Origin: Burkholderiales bacterium
GTDB taxonomy: Bacteria > Pseudomonadota > Gammaproteobacteria > Burkholderiales > SG8-41
Assembly (NCBI GenBank): GCA_019751125.1
Contig: JAIENU010000117.1
Span: forward strand, 1-64,000
Length of the DNA stretch: 64,000 bases
Direction of reading: 5' to 3'
The notes beneath the pieces were generated by a model that saw only the letters and a list, made by a program, of their open reading frames with translations, made no database searches and was not told the DNA's origin. Positions within the stretch are counted from its first letter, which is position 1, and the number at the start of each line of letters is the position of its first letter. Of the stretch, positions 9,017 through 15,348 are shown one piece after another. A program made the position numbers and the translations under genes.

Positions 9017-9636
9017 ACAGTATCGTTCAGCGGGCTGTCACATTCTTACCGCTAGTCGGCGCTCTCTGTGCCAACCTGTCCTTTGGTGCGGAGCTCCCGA
9101 TCGGAATCTTCTCGATCGACGGTGCGACCGTTGGGGTAACTACCTTGGATGAAGTTCAACAAACCTATGGCAAAGCTAAGGCTTATAGGGTTGGTCGAGA
9201 AGACGGTGCCAATGTAAGAATATGCTATGCACATTCCGCCTCCACGAGGGGCAGCTACTATCTGGCTTTTGAGTCCGGCGTGATGGGAGAATTTTCAACC
9301 ATCACGGGCTTCAGAATTTCCACCATTCGTCCAGCCAAGAATTGCGTATCAACAAAGGTCGATATCGGGACACTGGAGACTCGAAACGGAATCCGCTTGA
9401 AACAGACGCTCCAGGATTTCAGGAGCACTGTTCCCATCGAATTCAAGCGCCGTGGTTTAGAATTTACCTATGAGGCCGTAAACAAAAGGCTTGCAACACC
9501 AGAGGAATTGAACAAGCTGCGCGCCAATTGGCCACAGGAGAAACAGGATTATTTTGACGTCACGATCACGATCAAGGCAAAGTTCAAGGGTGATCATCTC
9601 ATCGATTTCTTCGTTCAGAAGATCGAGTCATACTAA
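9013..9636 (+). CDS. Exported protein, candidate immunity protein for the L,D-transpeptidase-like toxin
   Basis: 207 residues. The ATG overlaps the preceding stop as ATGA, so translation is coupled. An N-terminal signal peptide (VTFLPLVGALCANLSFGA, then ELPIG) sends it to the periplasm, where the upstream toxin would act. The remainder is a soluble domain with two cysteines (C76 and C114 approximately) that I do not recognise as a named family; a TTLDEVQQTYGKAKAYRVG segment resembles the small repeat found in some periplasmic inhibitors. The immunity role is inferred from position, overlap and predicted location, as in Tlde1/Tldi1 pairs. Confidence 0.75.
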   Translation: MNSIVQRAVTFLPLVGALCANLSFGAELPIGIFSIDGATVGVTTLDEVQQTYGKAKAYRVGREDGANVRICYAHSASTRGSYYLAFESGVMGEFSTITGFRISTIRPAKNCVSTKVDIGTLETRNGIRLKQTLQDFRSTVPIEFKRRGLEFTYEAVNKRLATPEELNKLRANWPQEKQDYFDVTITIKAKFKGDHLIDFFVQKIESY

Positions 9637-9823
9637 GCTAAAAGTACCGTAGTAGATTTCCCCGGCGTCCTCGTACGCCGTTGACGCCGCCAGCGTCGAA
9701 CCAAAGGGGCACGCGAATCAAAGGGTCAGTCTAGCAAAGTAGCAAGACTGCTTAGACAGAAACTTGCACACCACTTCAACCGAGGCACACTCCAGTCCTG
9801 CCCCCCAACTCCAATTGCCGGAT

Positions 9824-9854
9824 GTATCCGCCAAATTTCAAAAATAGCGGATAC
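9824..9854. promoter_or_regulatory. 31-bp palindrome (GTATCCG...CGGATAC), copy 1 of 4
   Basis: The site begins GTATCCGCCAAATTT and ends AATAGCGGATAC, with an AT-rich centre. Three more copies of identical length lie at 13843-13873, 13888-13918 and 14166-14196. Constant length and symmetric arms suggest an operator for a dimeric regulator rather than a terminator, because no T-run follows. Confidence 0.6.
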
Positions 9855-9962
9855 AAATATAAATACTTGATTTTATTAAGTATTTTTAGTCACAAAATTA
9901 ACCAAGCCAATAAAAAACGCCACCTCAAGGGTGGCGTATTCATATTCAAAAATAAAAAAACC

Positions 9963-10030
9963 TCAAGCCATCGCCGTCACCGCCCCAATCGCCGAAAACA
10001 GGTTGGCCACGGTTTCCTTGGGAATGCCGC
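9963..10030 (-). pseudogene. 3'-terminal remnant of a COG0523 (CobW-type) GTPase gene
   Basis: Read leftwards, these bases encode the last 22 codons and stop of the GTPase at 14303-15319, ending in AIAVTAMA-like residues with a TGA at the matching place. The upstream 90 percent of the gene is missing: at 10031 the sequence changes to the GACATGGGGTCA array. It is a duplicated fragment, not a gene. Confidence 0.8.
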
Positions 10031-10034
10031 AGTG

Positions 10035-10129
10035 CGACATGGGGTCACGACATGGGGTCAGGTCACGACACGACACGACACGACATGGGGTCACGACACG
10101 ACATGGGGTCAGACACGACATGGGGTCAG
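10035..10129. repeat. Tandem/interspersed array of CGACATGGGGTCA units at the left end of the RAYT element
   Basis: Five copies of the 13-base unit CGACATGGGGTCA begin at 10035, 10048, 10081, 10099 and 10117, separated by ACGACACGACACG-type spacers. The last copy merges into the left terminal inverted repeat of the transposase element. The array looks like repeated copies of the element tip made by slippage or by the transposase. Units and spacers are far too short for a CRISPR array. Confidence 0.85.
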
Positions 10130-11046
10130 GTCTTTCATTATCACATTGATACTGTTACGATTTGAGCCCTCATGGCCAGACCCCTGAGACTTGAACTCGC
10201 CGGCGCGCTGTATCACGTCACCTCCCGCGGAGATGGTCGCGATGACATCTATCGCTCGGACGAAGATCGCCTGGCATGGCTTGAGGTGCTGAAGGAAGTC
10301 TGCCGGCGCTTTAACTGGGTCTGCCATGCCTATTGCCAGATGACCAACCACTACCATATGGTCATCGAAACCCCAGAGGCGAATCTGTCCGAGGGCATGC
10401 GCCAGTTGAACGGCGTTTACACCCAGCGCTTCAACCGTGCGCATGACCGTGTCGGTCATGTATTCCAGGGGCGGTTCAAGGCCATTCTGGTGGACAAGGA
10501 CAGCTACCTGCTGGAATTGGCCCGCTACGTGGTGCTCAACCCCTTGCGTGCCAGGATGGTGCAACGGCTGGAGCAGTGGCCCTGGAGCAGCTACCTCGCC
10601 ACCTGCGGCCAGGCCGGCTGCCCTGACTGGCTGCAGGTGGATTTTGTGTTGTCGCAGTTCTCCGCGCAGCGGGCGCGGGCCATCGCCAAATACGTGGCTT
10701 TTGTGCATGAGGGCAAGAGGCTGCCCAGTGTCTGGGGCCAGTTACAGGGGCAGGTCTATCTCGGTCCGGAAACGTTCGTCAAAAAAATGCAGGCGCTGGT
10801 GGATAAAAAACCCGCACTCATGGAAATCCCCCGCGCGCAACGCCGTGCACTGACGCGGGCGCTGACCGAGTATGCCAAGGCCTACCCGCGCAACAAGGCC
10901 ATTGCCCTGGCCTATTTGTCCGGCCAGCACACGATGGCTGCGATCGCGGATCATTTCGGGGTGCATTACACGACGGTGAGCCGGTTGGTCAAGAATTACG
11001 AGGCTGAGCAGTTGGGTACGATGTGATAATGAAAGACCTGACCCCA
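10121..11046 (+). mobile_element. RAYT mini-transposon bounded by perfect 26-bp inverted repeats
   Basis: The left end 10121-10146 (starting TGGGGTCAGGTC, ending TTATCACAT) is the exact reverse complement of the right end 11021-11046. The right repeat overlaps the stop codon of the transposase gene. The element interrupts or abuts a lipase-like gene on its right and the duplicated GTPase remnant on its left. The two flanks do not belong to one gene, so the region was rearranged as well as inserted into. Confidence 0.8.
10172..11026 (+). CDS. REP-associated tyrosine transposase (RAYT, Y1_Tnp/IS200-like)
   Basis: 284 residues. The N-terminus MARPLRLELAGALYHVTSRG is typical of RAYT proteins. 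The metal-binding HUH pair is H60-Y-H62 in MTNHYHMV, and Y112 and Y119 in the SYLLELARYVVLNP block are the candidates for the catalytic tyrosine. The C-terminal 100 residues add a DnaA/helix-turn-helix-like DNA-binding part (HTMAAIADHFGVHYTTVSRLVKNYE). Such enzymes nick single-stranded DNA at palindromic REP-like sequences. The gene lies wholly inside the 26-bp inverted repeats and appears intact. Confidence 0.92.
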   Translation: MARPLRLELAGALYHVTSRGDGRDDIYRSDEDRLAWLEVLKEVCRRFNWVCHAYCQMTNHYHMVIETPEANLSEGMRQLNGVYTQRFNRAHDRVGHVFQGRFKAILVDKDSYLLELARYVVLNPLRARMVQRLEQWPWSSYLATCGQAGCPDWLQVDFVLSQFSAQRARAIAKYVAFVHEGKRLPSVWGQLQGQVYLGPETFVKKMQALVDKKPALMEIPRAQRRALTRALTEYAKAYPRNKAIALAYLSGQHTMAAIADHFGVHYTTVSRLVKNYEAEQLGTM

Positions 11047-11574
11047 AATGTTGTTTAGATACTCCCCAGTGGCTGGACGAGTGAGACTAGTTTGGAAACG
11101 TATCTGCTGAACATCAGCACTGCTGATTGCCCGCATACGCTCGATCAGGTTTACGGCTGCAATGGCCTGCGTCAATGCAATCCCCAAAAGCCCAATTTGT
11201 CCAAGATCGGAGCTGACTAAATCGGAAGTAATTTCCTTGAAATTAGTGCTCTCGGTGCCAGTAATCGCCAGCACTGTTTCCGCATTTTCGCCACTGCCGC
11301 GCGTGAATAGGATTGCGCCCAGGCCGCTCTTGTCCGCGCTGGCTATAGCGTCGCCAGTTCTATCGTTGCGGTAGTAGTTCAGGATAGTCCAAGCATCAAG
11401 GTTCTCAGCCCCTCCAATAAATAACTTCTCGCCAAGTTTAAGCGGGAGGCGAGCCTGCGTTTCCGATGCCGCCACCTCTGCAAATCGCTGACCAGACAAC
11501 GGCTCGTTCGCCATGCGCACATAAGCAGCAGTCGAAAGGGTGGCGTACTTGTAGTAATCAACCATTGTGGCCAT
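11047..11574 (-). pseudogene. 5' fragment of a lipase-like (alpha/beta hydrolase) gene truncated by the RAYT element
   Basis: About 175 residues read leftwards from an ATG at 11574 that has AGGAG six bases upstream. The segment AILFTRGSGENAETVLAITGTES followed by ITSDL resembles the N-terminal substrate-pocket strand of class 3 lipase-type proteins. The frame enters the transposase inverted repeat at 11046 and then ends in repeat-derived residues. The catalytic GxSxG region is absent from the window. The gene lies ten bases after the membrane-protein gene at 11584 and was probably co-transcribed with it. Confidence 0.6.
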
Positions 11575-11583
11575 ACGCCTCTC

Positions 11584-12366
11584 CTATGGATTCCGGTACG
11601 GGATTAAAGCCAGATTAAAGACTGATCCATGCTTCTCAAGCGGGGACTCACCAGGCGCGGGACATTGCAAAATGGGGCGGCCCAACCCGATGTGGAGCCA
11701 TGGCGCCTCCCTGCCATACTTGGTCTCACGTCCAAGTAATTCCCCGGTTTGGCTATCCGTCACAACGCGCTCGAATTTCGTTAATTTATGCCCCAGCGAA
11801 GCGTTAGTATCTGGTCGTCGATAGTGATACCTCGCCGTCGGCCTCTCGAGCCTAGTTACAAGCCAAGCGTCTACCCCATTTGGTAGTACTGCCAGTGTTT
11901 CTTTGTCATTAATTGGATAGAAAATTGAGCGGTCTTTTGGACGCTCTTTCCCAGGATTCTCCTCGGCATACCACGCCAACGCCCGCGCTCGCTCTTCGTT
12001 GCTCGCAAGCCGCACGCGCTCGATCCCCTTGCGATCCTCTGTCGGTTGCTCAACAAACAGATAGCGACCCTCTTTGGTGATCTCGTAGGCTGAACGCATG
12101 GTTGAGTCATAAAACCCATCCACCTTCACCGTCTTGTTCACAAATATCCCCGCATCCTTCCTGCATAACTGCCCGAAGTTCCACGCAATCCACAGCTCCT
12201 CCGAGATTGGCGCGAGATAAAGCAGCAGAAAGAACGGTGCCATCTTCACCGCCCTGTATTGGTCGTCCGGCCGCCTCCTCCAGATCCTGACCAGAATTAC
12301 TGTGCCGATGATGTAGAACAGCAGCAGAAGGGAAAGGCTGATGAGACTCGGGTAATAAAAGCCCAT
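11584..12366 (-). CDS. Hypothetical membrane-anchored protein, possible partner of the truncated lipase
   Basis: 260 residues. Two hydrophobic segments occupy residues 5-28 (SLISLSLLLLFYIIGTVILV) and about 40-58, followed by a soluble domain of 200 residues. The pattern WNFGQLCRKDAG--V-KTVKVDGFYD looks conserved. I do not recognise a named family. It is the first gene of a two-gene unit with the lipase-like fragment. Exported or membrane partners beside lipases are common in effector-immunity pairs, which makes this a possible immunity protein, but nothing in its sequence proves it. Confidence 0.6.
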   Translation of the reverse strand: MGFYYPSLISLSLLLLFYIIGTVILVRIWRRRPDDQYRAVKMAPFFLLLYLAPISEELWIAWNFGQLCRKDAGIFVNKTVKVDGFYDSTMRSAYEITKEGRYLFVEQPTEDRKGIERVRLASNEERARALAWYAEENPGKERPKDRSIFYPINDKETLAVLPNGVDAWLVTRLERPTARYHYRRPDTNASLGHKLTKFERVVTDSQTGELLGRETKYGREAPWLHIGLGRPILQCPAPGESPLEKHGSVFNLALIPYRNP

Positions 12367-12762
12367 AGCTTAAGTTTCCTTTGGTTTTTATGTGCGCAAA
12401 TCAAAAGGACCAAGTTGGGTTTTCTGGGCTATCACGCAGAAACCCCAACTTGGTCCTTTTGATTTGCGGTGATTTGAAATGTGCGGCATGACTTGCCTGA
12501 AATAGGTACGCGCAACACACAGGTCGCTCAACCTCAACCGCGCACCCAAGTGCACATCGGTTATTACCCAACAACCGAAGCATCTTTACCCCCTGCCTGA
12601 CCCAGCCATTGCAGCTGGGCGAATGGCGCCTTTTATCTGGCGCTGTTGCCGATCACATTACTGCAATCAAGGGGCGAGTCAAATCTACCGAAATGATAAG
12701 TTTGATATCAGATAGTTAATAAAATCAGCATCTTAGAGTGTCCGTAATATGGATTATTATTT
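12367..12762. other. Intergenic region with a long hairpin, no gene seen
   Basis: About 400 bp between two leftward genes. The left third holds the 31-bp-arm inverted repeat described separately. The rest has a short GGCGCC-TTTTATCT-GGCGC repeat near 12625 and an AT-rich stretch after 12680, but no convincing ORF, RNA gene or promoter pair. Confidence 0.55.
12396..12467. repeat. Long near-perfect inverted repeat (31-bp arms, 10-bp loop)
   Basis: The left arm 12396-12426 (starting GCAAATCAAAAGGACCAAGT) pairs with 12437-12467 with a single mismatch, around a 10-base loop GGCTATCACG. The stem is much longer than a normal terminator and no T-run follows on either strand. It may be a miniature mobile element, an inverted duplication, or a cruciform site upstream of the membrane-protein gene. 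Confidence 0.8.
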
Positions 12763-13824
12763 TTACTGATCACTCTTTTTTAGCGATTGCCACACTTCCA
12801 GCGCACGCGGATGTGCCTCCAGCATTTTCTCGATCAACGCCGCCTGCTTGAAAATCTTCGCCCGTGCAGCAGCAGGCAGCTTGCCAGCCGCTTCCAGCAA
12901 AGCCTCACCATCCAGTTCACCCACAACCGCCAGCAATACACAGCCCTGCTCAAAATCCTTGCGTGACTTGGGTGATTGTGTCGCGCGCAATACAGAAACC
13001 AGCAGCTTGTGCCAGGCCATGCGCTCAGGCACAGGCACTCTCACCCGGCAGACTCCTTCACGGGCAATCACTATGGCGAACTGGGTTTCGGCGAGTAGGT
13101 AATCAAGATAGGGCAAGCCGGTGGCGTGCGCTTTCAGTTCAGGAATGCTGACCGGCAGAAAGGGTTTCTGGCTTTTGCGCACCGGCGTCAGCAAATCCAC
13201 CTGAAACGGCGGCGCGCCGGGCTTCATGAACGAGGTCGAAGGTTCGCGCACGTTGAGCCTGGGCGCCTCGACCAAACGCACATCCGATGTGGTCAGCGCA
13301 CCGAGAATGCCTTCCTTCAGTTCTGATTGCAGAACCAATGGATCATTGCGGCCGATATCCACATCCCGGGTTTCATAGACTGCGGCACGCACGCCCAGAT
13401 GGTTCAGCAGCACGCCGTAGGCATGTGAGCCAAGCAACACCGCGCCGGCCGCAAACAATCCGTGGTTGTGCAGTGCGGCCAGCGTGGCGTAGGTTCTGGA
13501 ATCGGCCAGGTAATACCCTTCGCGCACCAGCAGGCGCGCTGATTTCGCCAACTCCTTGCTGGCAGCTACCCTGTCGCGTACATCAGCGGCACGTTGATCG
13601 GCAGCCCGATCACCTATCGGCCCGGCAATGTACCTTTCACGCTTTTTACCTTCCGCGTCGTAGTACTGATGGGCGTAAAAGCGCGTGCCGGTGGCGTTTG
13701 TCCGTTCGAGCACAGAACCTGCCGTGCCCACCGACAGTTCGCCCAGTCCAGCTGCAGACTGGTCGAGCTCGGAATACAGCGTGGTCAACGCCGCTTTGTG
13801 TGCAGTAAAGAGATGTTTTGACAT
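12763..13824 (-). CDS. Nucleotidyltransferase-fold protein (GSU2403-like family)
   Basis: 353 residues from the ATG at 13824, which has GGATGG seven bases upstream. A GTG at 13842 and ATG at 13839 are alternatives but abut the palindrome. The nucleotidyltransferase signature is visible: G132-S133-HAYGVLLNHLG, then ETRDVDIG with the two acidic residues. Members of this family resemble AbiEii-type toxins and related proteins, although a toxin role is not established for this one. Residues 50-75 carry a basic FYAHQYYDAEGKKRERY strip. Two 31-bp palindromes lie directly upstream, so it may be tightly repressed. No antitoxin-like partner gene is adjacent. Confidence 0.7.
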   Translation of the reverse strand: MSKHLFTAHKAALTTLYSELDQSAAGLGELSVGTAGSVLERTNATGTRFYAHQYYDAEGKKRERYIAGPIGDRAADQRAADVRDRVAASKELAKSARLLVREGYYLADSRTYATLAALHNHGLFAAGAVLLGSHAYGVLLNHLGVRAAVYETRDVDIGRNDPLVLQSELKEGILGALTTSDVRLVEAPRLNVREPSTSFMKPGAPPFQVDLLTPVRKSQKPFLPVSIPELKAHATGLPYLDYLLAETQFAIVIAREGVCRVRVPVPERMAWHKLLVSVLRATQSPKSRKDFEQGCVLLAVVGELDGEALLEAAGKLPAAARAKIFKQAALIEKMLEAHPRALEVWQSLKKSDQ

Positions 13825-13842
13825 TGAAGCACCATCCATCAC

Positions 13843-13918
13843 GTATCCGCTAAATTTTACTTTTGACGGATACTAGCGGGGGCTTCCGTATCCGTCAAAT
13901 TTGAAAAATGACGGATAC
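13843..13918 (-). promoter_or_regulatory. Tandem pair of 31-bp palindromes upstream of the nucleotidyltransferase gene
   Basis: Copies occupy 13843-13873 and 13888-13918, 14 bases apart. The outer copy has perfect 10-base arms GTATCCGTCA / TGACGGATAC. The inner copy ends one base before an alternative GTG start of the downstream gene and lies 18 bases from the preferred ATG. The placement is that of an operator covering the promoter and leader. The cognate regulator is not identifiable here. Confidence 0.6.
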
Positions 13919-13980
13919 AAAATGCGATTAACTAGTTGTTTTTATTGATATTTTTAAATCATCGCCTCTGGGCAAACAAC

Positions 13981-14004
13981 AAAAAAGCCGCCTGAACGGC
14001 GGCC
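13981..14004 (-). terminator. Rho-independent terminator-like hairpin
   Basis: Read on the minus strand, a GCCGCC/GGCGGC stem with a five-base loop is followed by six T residues. No intact minus-strand gene ends right beside it: the GTPase gene already has its own terminator at 14252-14277. It may be a leftover of the duplicated or rearranged 3' region, because the CCTAAGCCACCGCCGTCAC sequence just to its right also resembles the GTPase gene end. Confidence 0.5.
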
Positions 14005-14165
14005 TTCTTCTCGCTGCGGCAGTCATGAAAAACCCGGCCTAAGCCACCGCCGTCACGAACCAAAGGGTCAGATCTAGCAAAGTAGCAAGACTACTTAGAC
14101 AGAAACTTGCGCATCACTTCAACCGAAGCACACTGCAGTCCTGCCCCCAACTCCATTCGCCGGAT

Positions 14166-14196
14166 GTATCCGCCAAATTTCCAAAATAGCGGATAC
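14166..14196. promoter_or_regulatory. 31-bp palindrome (GTATCCG...CGGATAC), copy 4 of 4
   Basis: It starts GTATCCGCCAAATTT and ends AATAGCGGATAC, differing from copy 1 at one central base. On the minus strand it stands just upstream of a 21-codon frame beginning MELGAGLQCASVEVM that is not preserved in copy A. It may therefore be the old promoter region of a decayed gene. Confidence 0.55.
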
Positions 14197-14251
14197 AAAC
14201 TATAAATACTTGATTTTATTAAATATTTTTAATCACAAATTAACCAAACCA

Positions 14252-14277
14252 ATAAAAACGCCACCTCAAGGGTGGCG
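14252..14277 (-). terminator. Terminator of the COG0523 GTPase gene
   Basis: On the minus strand the stem CGCCACC-CTTGA-GGTGGCG is followed by TTTTTATT, 26 bases after the GTPase stop codon. An equivalent hairpin exists in the duplicated copy at 9918-9936. Confidence 0.75.
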
Positions 14278-14302
14278 TGTTCATATTCAAAAATAAAAAA
14301 CC

Positions 14303-15319
14303 TCAAGCCACCGCCGTCACCGCCCCAATTGCCGAGAACAGGTTGGCCACGGTTTCCTTGGGAATGCCGCGGGTGATGAACACGATGCGCGTGGAATGAT
14401 CGTTGCTGGGCCAGGCTTGCAGCTCGACCGGCGGATGGAACAGGTGTTGCACGCCCTGCACCACCATCGGCCCCTTATGGCCTTCGACGTTGACCAGGCC
14501 TTTCACACGCAGCATGTCGGAGCCGCGCAGCGCGGAAAGCACTTCCATGGTTTGTGAAAACAGCTGCCAGCTCAGCGGATCGCTGTAGCGCAGCGTGAAG
14601 GACTTGATCTTGGAATCGTGGCTGTGGCGGTGGCCGTGTTCATCGGGCTCGCCCATCCAGCGTTCGATGTCTTCGAGCTTGCCCTTGACGTTGCGCAGGC
14701 CGACGTCGATCAGGAAAGCGAGGTCGATTTCGCCGTTGATCGAGCGTTTGATCGGCGCCAGCGGGTTGAGTATGCGCAGGCGGGCTTCGAGCTTGGCGGT
14801 GGTTGCTTCGTCAGCCAGATCCGACTTGGTGATGACGATGCGGTCGGCCAGCGCCGCCTGCTTCACCGGCTCTTCCATCGTGTCGAGCTGTTCGATGCCG
14901 TTGACGGCATCGGCCAGCGTCACCACGCAATCCAGGCGGTAGTTCTCCTGCAGCAGCTCGTCGGTCATCAGCGTCTGCATCACCGGCGCCGGATCGGCAA
15001 GGCCGGTGGTTTCGATGATGACGCGAGTGAAGTCGATGATGTCGCCGTTGCGCCGCTTGACGTAAAGGTCGCGCAGCGTTTCCTGCAGGTCACCGCGCAG
15101 CACGCAGCACAGGCAGCCGTTGTTGAGCAGCATCATCTGCTCGGACGAGACTTCAACCAGGTCGTTGTCGACAGCCTGTTCGCCAAACTCGTTGACGATG
15201 ACAGCGACCCGGTTCATGTCCGGACGCTTGAGCAGCTTGTTGATCAGCGTCGTCTTGCCGCTTCCGAGGAAGCCGGTGATGACGCTGACCGGGAACTTCC
15301 CGGATAGTGCATCCAGCAT
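14303..15319 (-). CDS. COG0523 family metal-chaperone GTPase (CobW/ZNG1-like)
   Basis: 338 residues. The P-loop G16-FLGSGKT-T24 is followed by the family metal-binding motif C69-L-C71-C72 in NNGCLCC. The guanine-specificity NKxD-type motif is present as TKSD, and a His-rich linker (DEHGHRHSHDSK) precedes the CobW C-terminal domain. These proteins use GTP to load zinc or another metal into client enzymes. The gene is the last of a leftward run that includes the LVIVD protein, a dehydrogenase, a TTT receptor and a bicupin, so the client could be one of those metal proteins. Its 3' end was copied to 9963-10030. Confidence 0.88.
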   Translation of the reverse strand: MLDALSGKFPVSVITGFLGSGKTTLINKLLKRPDMNRVAVIVNEFGEQAVDNDLVEVSSEQMMLLNNGCLCCVLRGDLQETLRDLYVKRRNGDIIDFTRVIIETTGLADPAPVMQTLMTDELLQENYRLDCVVTLADAVNGIEQLDTMEEPVKQAALADRIVITKSDLADEATTAKLEARLRILNPLAPIKRSINGEIDLAFLIDVGLRNVKGKLEDIERWMGEPDEHGHRHSHDSKIKSFTLRYSDPLSWQLFSQTMEVLSALRGSDMLRVKGLVNVEGHKGPMVVQGVQHLFHPPVELQAWPSNDHSTRIVFITRGIPKETVANLFSAIGAVTAVA

Positions 15320-15348
15320 TACAGAGTGACTCCGCTTATGGCTTCAAA

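Larger units (their letters stand above)
9716..10030. repeat. Copy A of a ~315-bp duplicated segment (copy B at 14058-14370)
   Basis: This segment matches 14058-14370 almost base for base with a few substitutions and indels. It starts at the shared AAAGGGTCAG ... CTAGCAAAGTAGCAAGACT block. It then carries the 31-bp palindrome (9824-9854) and the CGCCACC-TCAA-GGGTGGCG hairpin (9918-9936). The last 68 bases are the 3' end of the COG0523 GTPase gene. Identity breaks exactly at 10030/10031, where the RAYT-associated tandem array begins. The 9637-9715 stretch before it holds no gene that I can see. Confidence 0.85.
14058..14370. repeat. Copy B of the ~315-bp duplicated segment (copy A at 9716-10030)
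   Basis: This is the resident copy, because it continues without a break into the intact GTPase gene at 14303-15319. It includes the 31-bp palindrome 14166-14196 and the GTPase terminator. A further partial echo of the GTPase 3' end (GCCACCGCCGTCAC) lies at 14042-14055, showing that this boundary has been copied more than once. Confidence 0.8.

Noticed and set aside
10035-10129. Possible CRISPR-like array
   Set aside because: The unit is 13 bases and spacers are 0-20 bases of simple ACGAC repeats. There are no cas genes, and it joins the RAYT inverted repeat.
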